A stretch of DNA of 64,000 nucleotides from Archilochus colubris (GCA_023079485.1 CM041083.1:152662552-152726551); one strand, 5' to 3'; shown: positions 1 through 14,502, counted from the stretch's first letter. Numbers and translations are program-made. Notes: a model not told the origin generated them from the letters alone.

Positions 1-721
1 AGTACAGACCTTTAGGTTTATATCACATTTGAACTGGCAAAATATTAAAATCATGTACTTTTTTCTTTTGGTTATGCTATCAGGTCTTGTCTAAGACACC
101 AAAAATAACAAATGTAACATATTTTTTATTGGTAAACCCTGTTCTTTGTTGAATGCTGTAAAAAAAAGCAAGATTTAATCATCAGTTACAGCCTTAGTGT
201 TGCTATGTGAATGTGTGATTGATTGAAGTTTATCCTTACGGTGATAAATGAATTAAATAAGTTTAGTGCCCACAAAACACAAGATGTACAATCACTGCAA
301 GGGACAGATCTTTTAAAAAAAGATGCATGGTCACCTTAGCTGGTTATACAACAGTGTCTTCATGAGTCAAGACTTATCTGAGTGCATAAAAATGTACAAG
401 TCTTAGCAGATGGTAATTTGCAGTTGAATCTTTAATGTACTCTGATTGCTGCTGCTGTCCAGTTGGAATTCCAATAGCTTCTGTAACACTTGTGTGAAGA
501 AGAACAGACTCCAAGCCAAGTCCCATCATATTATCATGGTGTTTATCCTATACTTCTTTATATTCATTCTTGTATTGTACTCTGCAAGGTCATAGTCACC
601 AAAAGGGATAGGCCAAAAACATACTGTGAATCAAGCAGAACATTAAACAGTCATGGATCATCCAAAATGTTTTAATCTGTTAGTTTTATGTTTAAATATT
701 TGATTAAATAGCAGATAAATT
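1..721. other. Unassigned AT-rich DNA
   Basis: No CR1 or LTR motif, RNA gene or convincing reading frame was seen. The only open frames are short, of low complexity and without family resemblance. Confidence 0.5.
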
Positions 722-778
722 GGTAAACTAAAGGTAAACTAAAGGTAAACTAAAGGTAAACTAAAGGTAAAATAAAGG
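722..778. repeat. 11-bp tandem repeat, about five copies
   Basis: The unit GGTAAACTAAA occurs four times exactly (722-765), followed by a fifth copy with one change (GGTAAAATAAA, 766-776) and the start of a sixth. The near-identity of the copies suggests recent expansion. No function is implied. Confidence 0.95.
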
Positions 779-3700
779 AACAGTAGTGAGATTAGAAAAG
801 AAGAGAAAAAAACTGAAGAAAGCAAGCTCTACAAAAATGTAACTCATAGCTCTGTCTCAGATTGTACTGAGTTGCATTTTGAGGTAAAAAAAGGTTAAGG
901 TTAAGTTTTGGTACTTTTCCATAATAAAGGGGGAAAAAAAGTAAGCAAGCATACATAAAATAAGATTATATGGTAAAGAAGAGAGCTTGAGTCATCAGAG
1001 ATTTGAAGTATAAGTCAGAAATGGAGAGGAGATCAGTGAAAATAGAGAGCTGAATCACATATAAGTAACTGAGCAAAGAATTTTTTTTAACCCTAAGGGA
1101 CTACTTGCCTTAATTTATTCTTTTCTCACTGCTTACTTGACAAGTGGAAAATTAAAAGGAGAAAGATGCAGGGAACTGGGATGCCAAGTGTTGTATGTCC
1201 TGTTGTTGCTCATGTTATTGAAAGTATGGCTTTTGCCTTCTGTCAAAATATGTGTCCTGCTGTCACAGCTGTTCCAAGGGGCACTTGTATTTAAAAGCTG
1301 TCTCTACTCCCACATAAATATGGTATCACATCCTTAACATCTATGATTGGAACAACAGGGAGAAATGCAGAATCTGTTCCATGGTTTCAAACTGATTCTA
1401 CCTATTCAATCTGCAAGACAAATGAAACAAAACTGATTCCAAAAAGAAGAGGAAAAACCTCAACAAAAGTCTCATACTTCTTTTATTTACTAAAGGTGAT
1501 TTTTTTTTATTATTGTTAAAATAAATTTTTACCTAGGTGTATTATCAGTTACTATGATTATGTAATTTTGATGCAGTTCTTCACAATATATTGACACAAA
1601 ATATTCTCTTCACACAAATATTTTTGGCAACTAATAGTATTTAAATGGATACATAGAAAATCATAAAATGCACCATTTAGAGCAGCGTGCAGATCAACAA
1701 AAACCTGAACCTGAAATACATAGAAAATCCATTACTTCCTTTTTTAAATAGGGCATTAAATTAGTCTGGAAAATTAATCTATTATTATCAATAATGCAGA
1801 GATCATTTGCTTTTTTGTGTCCTCATGATTTTTATAAAATTCGTGGCACCAGGATGGTGCACTCCATGGAAAATTGAACACGAGCTATTTATTTGGAGTA
1901 TTCCAATGACTAGAAGAAAACTCATAAAATGCTTCATTTCAGAATATAAGGACACGTATCACTGAGGAAGCTGAAACAGCTGATGTGACTGAGAGTAAAA
2001 GGTAGTTATAAGAAAACATAACATTTGTGTTGACATACACATCTCAAGAATGATATTTCAATGTCAGGAAAAGATTAGAGTGAGGCACTGATACAATTAA
2101 AGCTGATAGGATGATGGTTACACCTCACGCTAGTAACTGCTTTACTTGGGGATATAATCATACTTACCCTTGCGTTAAAAGTGTACTGGGTTTAAAGAGA
2201 AAGATTGTTTTCTCCTCCACATGCTGAAATTGTGTTACTATTCTCCTCATTGTTGTCAGTAGTTTTTGAAATCTTTCCTTAGCATGTAACTTAAAGGCAG
2301 AAGATTGTAGGTTATGAGGATCTGATAGTGATATATCTGTCAAATGGCTAAAGATGATGTTTTGATAAGAAAGAATTATTTGAGTCGTTTGCTATATATT
2401 TAACCAGCGACTGGAAATGAAATATGGCAGCTGAAAGTATGCTGCAGTCACTTTCTTTGATAACAAATGGAGACTTTTGCATGTCTAATATTACATATAC
2501 CTGATTCCTCCTGAGATAATCAATGAATCTGTGTTGATCTAGTTGCTTTTTTAGGGATTTTAGGAACAGGTGCATGCTTTTTCTATACCATTAGTTTTGC
2601 AGACCTATAACTTTAACAATACTTATGTGTATTTATGTGTATTTGAAGATGTTAATGACAGAAGTAGATGTTTGAACTCTTATGATGCAAAGACAGGAAA
2701 AAAATAGTATTTATGCTAGAAAATGAATTCTGGTTCTCCAAAATTCACAGTATATTTGATTTGATTGTACATTTTATTTGACTGTTCTTTAAATAACTCA
2801 ACTATATGTAATATAGTTATAAATAATAAATAGTAAGTGGGCAATAGATGTTTCTGAAACAAATTATGTATGCTATAAACATCCCTTCAGGTTATCTGAG
2901 AGAAACAGGTTGAGAATCTGTCACATTATAGCTATAACACTCAAGAATGTGCTATGTCTGGTCTGTCTGAAGCCTGGAAAAAAACTTATGTTATTATTAA
3001 ACAGATGTTATAACATCCATTTAATATTTTTGCATATGTCAATGTACAGCCTGGAGCAGAAAGTAATGTCAACAAATGATGCATTTCTCATTGACGAATA
3101 GCCAATAGCCCTGGAGCCCTTGCTCCTCGAAGTAAACCATAGCTAATCAGACACCAACAAAGTAAATACTATATCTGCTTTTCAACATGACAAATGAGAC
3201 CTTTATGTATCAATAAAAAATGAAGCTTTTATTCTCATTTAGAAGACATAATTATTTTTTTTCCTGACTTCTCTCATAAAAGAGTTTCAAAATCCCTAGA
3301 AATGTTGAAAGGTTGTTTCGTATCCTATGTAGCCCAGTGGCTAGATTAATTATTGAGGAATCTGATTCCCATTATTGCTTTGTTTTACTATAGGGACATG
3401 CCTGCAGGAGTGTCCAAGTGTTTAGGTTTCAAAATATTCTGTTAAAGTTTTGTTTGTTTGTTTTTTGTGACATTTGTTGAGTTTGGGATGAAAGACAAAG
3501 GAAGAAGGAAGACTATTGGGTTCTGAGTAGCTTTTAAAAGAACAATAGTAATTTAAAATTAAGTCTAATTGTTTAGACAATTTTTGACTTTCAAGAACTG
3601 TTCTTTTGTGAAGTAAATCTCTCTGAACTTCACTGCTTGATTTTCATACAGTTTTAGATATTGAAAATAAGCCTATCTGCCTGTGGGGCTTTTCAGAAAG

Positions 3701-6700
3701 ATGTTCATGTTGAAGTTAAAATTTCTCAAAAATCTTCATTTTTCAGTTTACTGAACTATTTGCAACTTTAGTCAAGGAAGGAAGTAGTAATTACTTCCAA
3801 CAAATTCAATGAAACCACCTATTGTGTAACCCTTCTAGTAAAGTTTACAGTGGTTGTCTTTCAAAGTTATATTAAAATAATATAATAAAGCAAAACACCG
3901 AATCATGAGTGATTTTTTTCTTGATTATAGCTTTTAATAGTCTGTTATCAAGTGAGTATAAAGCTGTGCTGGCACACAACCAGTCACATCTGTTGTGTTA
4001 ATGAAAAAACTATGGAAACCTTTCCAGTTTTCTTGTTCCAGTTTGAAAAACAAAGGAGAACAATAGATGTTCCAAATAACATAGAGTTATTGCATGATTT
4101 TTTAGAAGCTTCCATCACATGAACATAATGTTACAAGATGAATTGTTAAGTTTTGATACCGCATTTCAAACTAATTCTACTCAATGGAAAATGTAATTAC
4201 ACTATTTTTTTCCTTCCCTGAGTAAGAATAGCTTTCAGAAGAAAGAAAATGGGAAAAGAGTCACTGTTCAGAGAAACTGCACGAAGACCACATTGCGAAA
4301 ACTAGAGTAGCTATAAGGCCTGTGATATTTCATGCTTCTCAAGGGAAAGAAAGGGAAAACCTGATCCACAGGTCATTCAAGACAGTGAGAATGCTGCTAT
4401 TTACTTAATTTTTCTGGAATGAGAACCCTTTTAAATAATATATATATATCAGAATTCTCCCTGTATAAATACTGAACATTAAAATAAAGTTGTAGCTATA
4501 CCTATTGTAGTTATAGTTAATTAGGAAGGTATTCTCTGACTTTCAAAGTTAGCCACATTTAGCATCAATGACATCTTGGACCCCGGTGATCTATCCACTG
4601 GTAGATAATGTCAGTGTCATGTTGTCATTGCTGAGTCAGGGAACTGGGCGTACAGCCCACAGAGTGGGAGTAACAACCTCTGTAAATGCTAAGCAACCAT
4701 AGGGTGTATCTGTTTTGTAGGAAAGAAGAGAAAACCTTCCATGGGCAGCAATTTTAGTGAAACAATCCATGCTCGTTCTTTGTTCCAAATGAAACTATAC
4801 ATAGGCTATATTTGTTCTGTTTCTATTTTGGGAGTGTTCTAGAACTAGATCCATTGTTCTGGCACACACCCTTGCTGAATACAGGCTTTCTTAACTTATT
4901 ATGTGAATAATAAGCCTCAAAACAATATTGGAAATATCATCCTAATAAAATTTAAAATAATACAAAAAATATTTAATTATAAGGCAGTGATCTATATATA
5001 ACTCAATGCTGTAAACTAAATTATTGTGAATTGCATAAATTTTCTTTCAGTTTTCACTTCCACAGTGTTTTTAACAGAAATATGACTCATTAAGTGAAAG
5101 CAAAAGACTAAAATTATATTTCCAATATCTTACGCATTATCTCTTTCTTTGCGGTTCTTAATATATTCTTGAAAACTATTTCTAGGGAAGGATTCAGATA
5201 ACAGAAGGCTGAGCAGATGGTAATTTCCAACTTTATAGTTCCAGAAAAAGCAATGGCTTTCATTGTTGCTGACATCTGAAGTTGATGCAAGAAGATGCCT
5301 ACCCTGACAGATGAAAAATGTAACAGCTACTCAGCCCCGTGATCAAACAGCTTGGCACTTGATGACAGCAGTTTGCCCATGTGTTTGAATCAGAAGACAA
5401 ATTAAACCAAAATTGTATAACGGCTTAGAAACATGTTAATTTACTTTCCTTTTTCTGTATTATGATTTTGCTTTCAGAAATTAACAAAACCAGGAATATT
5501 ATGTTCCGCTTTCGCAGAGATAAAGAGAGAAGCGTATTACAACCAAAAATTTGACACCAAGTGGCCCACATTTGTAGATCTGAAATTGTAATATGAGTTG
5601 TACAGAAAATATTTCCTTAATGTTCTAAGTTCAATCAATTGATGTCTTAAAACACAACTGAGTGTAAAACTATCCCATATTATCAAAACTGATTTAAATA
5701 ATGGCTTAATACCTAATATTTAAGAGGCAGTACTGTACTTGATCCTTTTAAAGAAGGGAATCGTGTTTTAGATAAGGAACAGGGCATCCCACTATCCTAA
5801 GCAACTACAACTTGGCACAACAACACATGAACATATCTGGGACAATATTATTTCCTCTCCAAAACATAATCAAGGTTATACTACTACCACAATGAATGTA
5901 TGACAAACAGATTTTCACCTTATCCATGATCCCACTAGCTACTTTGTAATGTATGCTCAGGAATTGTTCTGGAGGTGATAGTTTCTCTCTCACTCAAAGC
6001 TTTAATAGATATTAGATTATCATGAAAAACCAACCAAATCCAAAGAGCTAGAGAGGTGGCAGCAGCTTTTCACATTTGCTTATATTTCTAATCAGTGTTC
6101 TGGACTCCATCCAGCCTAACAGGAACTGACCCATACCTGCTAAATTCTAGGAAAGTGCTTTAACCAACGAACCATGGGTAACATCAAAACAATACTTGTT
6201 TTTTCCTCTTCAAACAAAGAAAGCCAGAAAGATCATAGTGAGAATGAGTAACAGATGTTTAGGGATTGTATTCAATGAATCAGAACACTTTGAAAGAGAA
6301 GATGTTGATCCTTTATTTATTTATTTCTGCTCCCCAAAATGCACAGCTAGCCAAAGGAATTAAACCTGACACATCAGTCCTTTGCCCTAGGAAAATTTCT
6401 TCTGTCTAGAACAAACCTAAGATATGAATCTGTCTCTTGTCTTTCCACAGTTTGCTAGATGAGTTATTCTGAAGGGGGAAGTCAAGAGCTAATCCTATTC
6501 CCCCAAAAAACCTTTCAACTATTTTTCAAATTGTAATTGAAACACTGGAAGGTTCTAACATTATGTTGATTTTTCTGTTTCTCATTTTCCCACTAGTTCT
6601 AAAATGAACAAGCAAATGTGCATTTCTCCATTGGAACAGGGATAATTGCCTTTTTAAATTATTAGTATGGAAAATCTGAGACATATGACAGTTAGGCAAG

Positions 6701-8287
6701 TCTCAAAGTTACTTCAGGAAATATCTTTGAAACAGGAGAATCACCCATATATGCACAGAAATCAGTTCTCTGCTGTTATCAAGTTAACAACCATTTTCAT
6801 ATGTTTACTGATGTCTGGTAATTGTCACCACTGGATTTAAACATTATTGTAGAATCTCACAGCAGAAATTGCTACAAACTGTTTTCTTGTTTCAGTCCTA
6901 AATTTCTTGATCCACTTTGTGTCTTAAGATCTACTACAGGGCTTTTGTTATAACAAAATCCTTCTACTTCTGCAAAATACAACATATTATTAAGTAATAG
7001 GATAAATCAGATCATTAATAGCTCTACTCCTTTATCTTATCTGAACCAGAGATAAGTAAATGTTTATTCATTCCCATGTGTAAATAGTTTATATTGTTAA
7101 ATTAATGTAAAAGAGGAATATAATATTTTTAAAGTCTTAGCATATTTACTCAAGAGTATTAATGAAGACCAAAATCTGAGTTGCACCTGCAGTTTGGATG
7201 GTTGCCTAAATGTTATATACTATACAAAATTGTTGGTATTTCCTAACTAAATCTCAAAAGGAAGAATTTACCTTGAATTCTAGATGAAATTATTACCTGA
7301 TTATTAGGGGGTTCATAACTAAAAGTAAATCAGAATAATAGTCACTTTGAAGAAATAAAAGTACTCTACAAAATATAATAATTGACTATTTTAACTCTCA
7401 TGAAGTGCTGCTGGTGTGGTTATTTGCTATGGTTTTTTGTAGTACAGCAAGCTTAGACAGGTGTTTCTAGGCAAGTAAAAAACTTTTGTACACAATGCCA
7501 CTAGACATAGAGATAAAATTTTAGCAAAGATGGAAAAATCAGCATACCCAGAAGCTATATGATGTGGTTATAGAACCCACTGAAATCATTGGTCTTTATA
7601 AAACAAATTAAGGAAAGGAGGGAAGTTCTGTACAAAAGAGAGCTATATGGTCACCATTCTTTCATCCTACCAAGAAACAGATTCCAGATTTTTTCTAAAT
7701 TCATCCTGAGATGTATTCTTGAAACCAGGACTTTAATTTGATCATAGCTGGAAGTCAATGTTTTTTTTCCATGCTAGTTTCATCTAGATGCATCTTGTTG
7801 TTCAAAGCAAGACAGTTTTAATGAGAAAGTAGAAAAGGTTAATTTGACTAGAGGGAAGGTCAACAATTAGCTAACAGCGGGAAACAAAATATTGCAAGTG
7901 GAATAATTATAAATGCAATCCTCCTAAATACACTCATCTGCAGGAGTCATTTCTGGTATTTCAACACCTTCCACTTTTAAGTTTGTAGTGTTCTAATTAT
8001 TAGACACTGGAGGCTAGGGTTGAAAAAATAATGTTTGGGGAGCTCCCTAAACCCCTGTAAGTCTTTCATCACAACTCACATTCCTCTCTTAAATTGATGT
8101 TAGGGGGTTCTTAAACATAAAAATAAATTTTAAAGTGTTTTGTTTCTTTAAAAGGAATTTCCCATTTCAGCTTTGCTAATAACCTGCCAAAAATGTATGA
8201 ATTGCTATGTTATTAATGGCTCTCATTTTCTGTTCTTAACTGCTTATTATCTATTACCTACATACTTTCAAAATTAATATTTTACAA
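779..8287. other. Unassigned AT-rich non-coding DNA
   Basis: About 7.5 kb in which I recognise no transposon, RNA gene or exon. Open frames on both strands are short (up to about 75 codons) and look like chance frames in AT-rich DNA. A slightly GC-richer patch at about 4570-4690 does not match a family I know. It could hold diverged repeats or conserved non-coding elements that cannot be judged without alignment. Confidence 0.45.
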
Positions 8288-8313
8288 ATATATATATATA
8301 TATATATATATAT
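8288..8313. repeat. (AT)n microsatellite
   Basis: About 13 uninterrupted AT units lie immediately before the 5' end of the plus-strand CR1 fragment, so the element's truncation point abuts this simple repeat. Confidence 0.95.
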
Positions 8314-8319
8314 TTAAGC

Positions 8320-9295
8320 TGATCATGGTTACATGTGGTGTTCCCCAGGGCTCAGTTTTGGGATCAGTCTTGTTTAACATCTTCCTCAGTGATATGGATT
8401 ATGAGATTGAGTGCTTCCTCAGTAAATGTGCAGATGACACCGAGTTGGGAGGGAATGTTGATCTGCAGAGGGACCAGAACAAGCTGGATCCATGGGCTGA
8501 GGTCAATTTCATGATGTTTAGCAAGGTAAAGTGTCAGGTCCTACACTTGGGTCACAACAACCCCAGATAAGGATGCAGGCTTAGGGAAGAGTGGCTGGAA
8601 GGCTGCCTGACAGAACAGGACCTGGGCATGCTGGCTGACAGCCAGCTGAACATGAGCCAGAAGAACATGAGACAGCAATGTGTCTAGGTGGTCCAAGAAG
8701 GACAACAGCATCCTAGCCTGCATTAGAAATTGGCCAGCAGGAGTAGGGAAGGAACTGTGCCCTTGGACCCTGAGCTGGTGAGGCTGCACCTTGAATACTT
8801 TATTCAGTTTTGGATCCCTCACTAGAAGGAGGACATGGAGTTGCTGGAGGTTGCCTGGAGAAGAGCAACCAAGATGGTGGAAGGTCTAGAGCATAAATCC
8901 TGTGGGGAGAGGCTAAGGGAATTGGGATTGTTTTGTCTGAAAAAGAGGAGGCAGAGGGGAGACCTCATTGCTCTCTACAACTGCCTGAAAGGAGGTCGTA
9001 GTGAAGTGGGTGTTTGTCTCTTCTCCCACATAACCAGTGATAGGATAGAAGGTAATGGACTGAAATTGCATTAGGGGAGGTTCAGATTGGATATTAGGAA
9101 ACATTTCTTTACTGAAAGAGTGGTCAGGCATTAAACAAGCTGTCCAGTGAAGTGGTGCACCCACCATCCCTGGATATGTTAAAAAAATATGTGGCCATAG
9201 CATTTGATGACGTGGTTTAGTTGATGTGGTGCTGTTGGCTTGATGGTTGGACATGATCTTAGAGGTCTTTTCCAACCTTATTAAGTCTATGATTA
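8320..9295 (+). mobile_element. CR1 LINE fragment, 3' half (RT C-terminal region to tail)
   Basis: A 5'-truncated CR1 non-LTR retrotransposon. The plus-strand frame from 8325 reads through the reverse-transcriptase motif-B region (GVPQGSVLG, then [11 protein letters not shown]) and the catalytic box, here CADDTEL where CR1 normally has FADDTKL. Later frames (8835-9074) carry the [11 protein letters not shown] and [11 protein letters not shown] segments of the region after the polymerase core. The end, near 9230-9295, is the usual CR1 3' tail (TGGACATGATCTTAGAGG followed by a degenerate CTATGATT). Frameshifts and stops break the ORF into at least three pieces, so the copy is dead and fairly old. 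The polymerase domain is incomplete because the N-terminal motifs are missing. Confidence 0.93.
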
Positions 9296-9749
9296 GTTCT
9301 GGCACAAGACCAGCAGTAGAGACTATTCCTTAAGACATGTGCAACTTTGCCATTTATGTATTTTTTTAAAATATGAGAACTGTTTCTCAACAAGACGAGA
9401 TGCTGTGGTTATTATATCGAGTCCCTCTTTCTACCAAGACACGAGTGTTACCAGCAAAGTTCATGAAAAGGTGGATTCCTGTGGAGAAAAAGAACAAATA
9501 ATGTGTTCATGAAGAAGATAAAGAACCATTTCTTTCAGTTTCATAATTAATTAAGTTGCTTTGTGAATCAGAATGTTCCTTTCAATGTCTGGAATGCATA
9601 TAACTTATTTTTTTAATCTTTGTGGCATATCTTTGGTACTATGTGGGTTTTTTGTTTGTTTGTTTCAACAAATACACTCTGAAGTACAAATTATCCAAAT
9701 ACATTATGACTGCATCAATATAAATGTTGAACTCAATAAGTATATAGTT
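9296..9749. other. Unassigned spacer between CR1 and LTR
   Basis: AT-rich, with no recognised element apart from a short GTTT-type run near 9650. Confidence 0.4.
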
Positions 9750-10268
9750 TGATTTGTGACAAAACCAGTGTTGATAGCACACCAGTGTTTTTGCTACTGC
9801 TGAACGGTGATTGTACAGCATGGAGATTTTCTCTTTTTTCCGCCCCTGGCCTTCCCAAGACGGTAGGCTACATGTACACAAGAAAGTTGAGAGGAGACAT
9901 GGCCTGAACTGCTGACCCAAGCTGATGTAATGGATATTTCACACTATATGACATCAACCTCAGCAGTAAATGTTCATAGAAAGGAGGAAGAGAGACACTT
10001 GTGGGTAGTTATGGCATTTGTCTTCCCAAGTAACCATTATGTGTGCTGAGACACTGCTTTCCAGTATAGCTAAATGTCTGCGTGCTGACAGGAAGTAGTA
10101 AATCAATTTCTCTTTTTGCTATGCTTACACATACAGCTTTGTTATCTTATTGTGCATTTTATTACATTTACTTTATCTCAACTGATAAGTTTTCAGCTTT
10201 TGGTCTGCTTTTCTGCACCACACTGCTGAGCAAGGAGTTTAGATTCTGATTGGGGTCAAACCACCACA
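9750..10268 (+). mobile_element. 5'-truncated solo LTR of an avian endogenous retrovirus
   Basis: From about 9765 the sequence follows a common neoavian ERV LTR (recalled family, probably ERVL class). Recognisable pieces are a GTTGATAGCACACCAGTG block, the stretch around CCTGAACTGCTGACCCAAGC, the CTTCCCAAGTAACCATTATG block near 10023, the CTTTATCTCAACTGATAAGT block near 10171, and a terminal GGTCAAACCACCACA at about 10254-10268. The start that would begin TGTCCTGGTTT is absent, so the copy has lost its 5' edge or diverged there. No internal retroviral sequence follows on either side, consistent with a solo LTR. Confidence 0.72.
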
Positions 10269-13200
10269 GCCTGTTAGAAGAGAGAAATCTGAATAAAGAA
10301 GTTTGTATGTCTTTAGTTGTAAGTACAATTTACAAGTAATAACTGTAATGATTATGTAGATTCTGACATTTTTGTTGGAAAATTATATCACTCAGTATTT
10401 CAAGATTTATTTTTCTGTGTTTTCTTAAGTAATCAGACTACATATGTAATAACTACATACTAATTCTAAACAACAAAATGTAAACCAACTAAAAGATAAG
10501 TCTGAGTACTTTTTATAGGGACTAAAATTATATTTTAAAAGAGGTGAAAAATCAAATAGTTGAGGCATTTTAGAACTTAATGAGTAACATCTTCTCTATA
10601 ATTTATGTAGGAACCTATAAAATTTTCTAACAAAATCTTGTCCTCCCATATACTCCAAAGGAGAGATAAAATATCTAGAGAAATAACAGTTTTTCATGGA
10701 TGTCAGAGAGTTCAGAAAATTGAATAACTGAAATAGTGCATAATTGCAGGTCAAAATCTATGTCATACCCTAGAACTATAACTGGCTCAGGCAATTCCAT
10801 TTCATTTTCAGATATAGTTTTCTATGTGTGGAGGTTTATGAGAATAGCAGTTATCCACTATAATTAGTTTTTTCCTAGTTTTCTTTTCCCAACTGAAATG
10901 CAAGGTAAACCTTTGCAGACACCTTCTCCTTTTGTGCCTTCAGACTCAATGTTAGAACATTGAGCATAATGTCAAGAGCATTGTTAAAGGTGGTGGAGCA
11001 GCTGCTGCTGCTCACTCCTTCATCCACTGAGCTATTACTTTCATCATAGAAGGCGACCAAACTGGCCAAGCATGGATTTGTACATATGCAGTATTTATTA
11101 AATGTTACTGAACTTGACCCTCCCTGCTCCAGACTGAAGTTGACATACATTTTATGATGTATAAAATGATGTATAAAAGCCTGAAGTGTTAGGATTACAC
11201 TGGGAGTATTTGAGGTCCTTGGGTTCTGATTTTCTTTTGAAATTGTTACAGCACTGAAAATGAGAATAACTTAGTGACTAGAGTATAGAGAAAAAGGCTA
11301 GGAACAGTACAGTGAAGATAAAAAGGTATCAATAATTATATCTGCTGTTTAATTAATATTGTAGGAACAAGTTATTTTCTGATATAAAATATCATTAATT
11401 GAACACCTTTTAGGTAAATTGAGAAAATACATGTAAAATTGATTTTGGAAAGGAAATTTCTTTAAGCATGTCCATACCGGGTGCAGCATTTCAATGAAGG
11501 CTGCTGGAAGCAAAACTAAGGCAAAATACCATAAAAATATAACAAAGTAATTTAATTCAACAAATTAAAACCAAATAAGCCCAGGTGAAATAATGAAAAA
11601 CCACTAACCAGTAACATGTGATACACCAGATAAAGAACAACTAAATGAATACCTGAGACAGTTGAAAAAAAGATCAAGCAATAAAAACAAGTTCATGAAA
11701 TTACTATATGCAGATAAACCTTGAAAAAGAGATTGAAAAGATAAGAAGCATTTCTAAAATTGGACGAAAAAGAGATTATCAAGTAAATATTTTTTAAAAT
11801 TAAATTGAGATTTACAAGATGAAGATTAGCACAATAAGGTGTTTCTGATCTATGTGTAATTTATAATGACTGATTAGTTCATCTCACAAAGAAAGATAAT
11901 CAGTTTTGAAATCATGCCTTCTAACTGGAGACAGGTGGACTAATCCTAAAAATTAATAAATAATCTGTCAACGTAAGACATCTTTCCCAGGAAGTCCCTT
12001 ATCTACCCCTGTGGAAGGTAAATAGAACAAGCACTGAAGAAAAAAATGTTAAAGTTCTAGTCAAGATACTTTGATACTGGATGTTTAGATACATGTTAAT
12101 TGAAAATGCATAGGACTGGAAAGGTGAGATTTTATTGATGCTGCCCATTAAGCATTTACATAAAAAGCGTTCTCACTGTCTCATTACGTTGAGTACAAAA
12201 AATGAAAAAACTTCAGACTGTGGCATAGAAAATGTTCCTGTTTGATACATCTCTAGGTAGATCATTTATTTGTGTAAACAATTTTCAGAAAAAGACAGAG
12301 ATGTCAAGCATTATTTTCACCTTCAATAGTAATTTTTTAATTCAATATAAAATAGAATAGTTTATGGTGCAATCCCAAGGACCAGATAACATGAGAAATC
12401 TCAAATGGAAATGACTGTAGACAGCAAGTAATAAGACATTAGCATTTACAGCTGACCCAAATGAGAGGCAGATCTCTTTCAGTAAGTTGGGAAGAGACCT
12501 GGAAGAACTTATTGTTGAAATAGCTGCTGTTTTCTCTTTAATGAAAATGGTCTGCTAAGTCACAAAAGCAGATTAGCTACTTCTAGCAGTGTTTGCAATA
12601 CCAAATTGTGTTAAATTGGCCTTTTGTCTTATTTTAAACTTAATCTTTCCACATTTTTTAGTTTGTGTTTAAGTTACAGTTAGAAAGGACAGCAACGCAA
12701 AAGTAGCTACTTGATGACTGTCCAGCACTAAGACTGGAAGTTGAATTTTTTCCCAGACCAGCCATTTTACAACAATTGTAGCCCATGCTATGGGTAGCTG
12801 ATGAAATATTAAAAAAATTAAAATTACCTCAGTGCTTACTAATTATGTAGCTGTAATGCTATAATTATGAACAAGTTACCATCAGTTTACAAAATGTCTT
12901 TATGAATACTGATATGTATCCATTTGTACATATGTATGATAAGTACATATGTATGATATGCAGACCTAACTCCTGAATAAATAAATAGATCTATTTGGTT
13001 TCTGCTTTGAAATTTCTTTTTCACAGGTATAAAAAAAGTGTTAGTTATCAATGATGCAAAATGTGAAAAAACATGTTTACTGAAACTACCACGGAATAGG
13101 ATATATCTGTATAGTGAGGTTTTAAGTTAATTTCCCATTTTGTTTGAGTCATTACAGGTTCTCCAATATTTGTCCACAATTACAGAAAACTAATTGATTG

Positions 13201-14502
13201 TTGTCCTCAAAGAAAAATAGTGAATTAGAATTTTTAACAACTGTGGCAGTTACCTTTACCTCTCAGAACTTTGTAGAGTAACAGAAAGATAAATTTTAGC
13301 TTGAAAAGCAAGGAGTAATACAGAACAGTTTTTCAAATATCTATGATGACCAATACTTTTCTTCTTCAAAGTTAATAAACTATGGCCTAGTTTCTCAGAG
13401 TAGAAGAAGAAAATTGTTTTCTTCTTTTACAATTCTAGTTTCATAAACTGTTAGGATTCCTGAATGCAAAATATTCTAATAACTATTTCTGGCAACAGAA
13501 TAACAAGTTTTCTGAATCACAAAAAATTTAGTCACATTACTTGATGAAATTTTATGAATTTAATCCAGAATGTTTGTAGTGTATTGTTGGCAAGTAACTG
13601 AAGGCAATCAAGTGATTAATCATAGTATGGTTTTTTTTCTTTCTTTTCTTTCTGAACAAATTACATGGTATACATGTTTTTAGATTTCTTTCTTATTTTT
13701 TTTTTCCTACTTATTTCTTTTTAGTGATTTTACTCCCTACAATGAGTGAAGTGAAATAAAATGTCTATAGGCTGAACAAATATTCCTCATGAGCAGTATG
13801 AACAGCACACCATAAATCAAAAATGACCAAAAACTTCTGTATGATCATCTTTAATGAGTCAGATTTCAACTACATCTTGATTTCGTCTTCATCTAGAATA
13901 AATATGAAAAACTAGTGAACAGAGAATAACATGTTGTGTATTTGTTCAAAATCACCACTCTGTCTCTTCTCACAGCTGAAAGCAGCAGACTGATTGAAAA
14001 GACCATAATATTCAGAAAAAAAATAATGGATTGTCATAGCTACAGTATGGGTATGCCCTTCAAATGTGTTTGGTTTATAGTGAGAATCAAGGAACTAAAA
14101 ATGTACACTAAATGCACACTTGTGCTCCTTGTTTAAACTTCTCCAGAAGAAGAAATACATTATCAATTTTTAATTTAAAAAGGCAGCACATTCATCACTT
14201 TGTAACACTGTTAAACTCTTAACACTGAAAACTCAAATAATTCAATTTTACATTCTCATCTAACAATAAAGTACAGAAATTGTTTGAATTAGGATTTCCA
14301 CATCATGGCAAAAGAGAAGTTAATCAGTGCATAAAGGCTATTATTGTTATCCTTCTTCAAAAATTAGTCAATTCAGCTATAGCACAGTGTAATATCCCAG
14401 AAAATCTGATCTTGTGCACCTTCACAAGAGATAATCCCCAAAAAGCCAGATTTCACTTACAAAAGATTGCACTGAAAATTTCATTAGTCCTAATCAAATG
14501 CT
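10269..14502. other. Unassigned AT-rich non-coding DNA
   Basis: No element or gene was recognised in about 4.2 kb. A short perfect duplication sits at 12926-12958 (listed separately). A 91-codon minus-strand frame at 10875-11150 has no family resemblance and I do not call it a gene. Confidence 0.45.
12926..12958. repeat. 16-bp direct repeat, two perfect copies
   Basis: GTACATATGTATGATA at 12926-12941 is repeated at 12943-12958 with one base between. Each copy contains the palindrome TACATATGTA. Confidence 0.9.

Noticed and set aside
3045..3085. Sequence resembling a mariner terminal repeat (CAGAAAGTAATGTC)
   Set aside because: The similarity covers only about 14 bases, and no second inverted end or transposase remnant was found.
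8913..9305. 130-codon minus-strand frame
   Set aside because: It is antisense to the plus-strand CR1 fragment and is a shadow frame.
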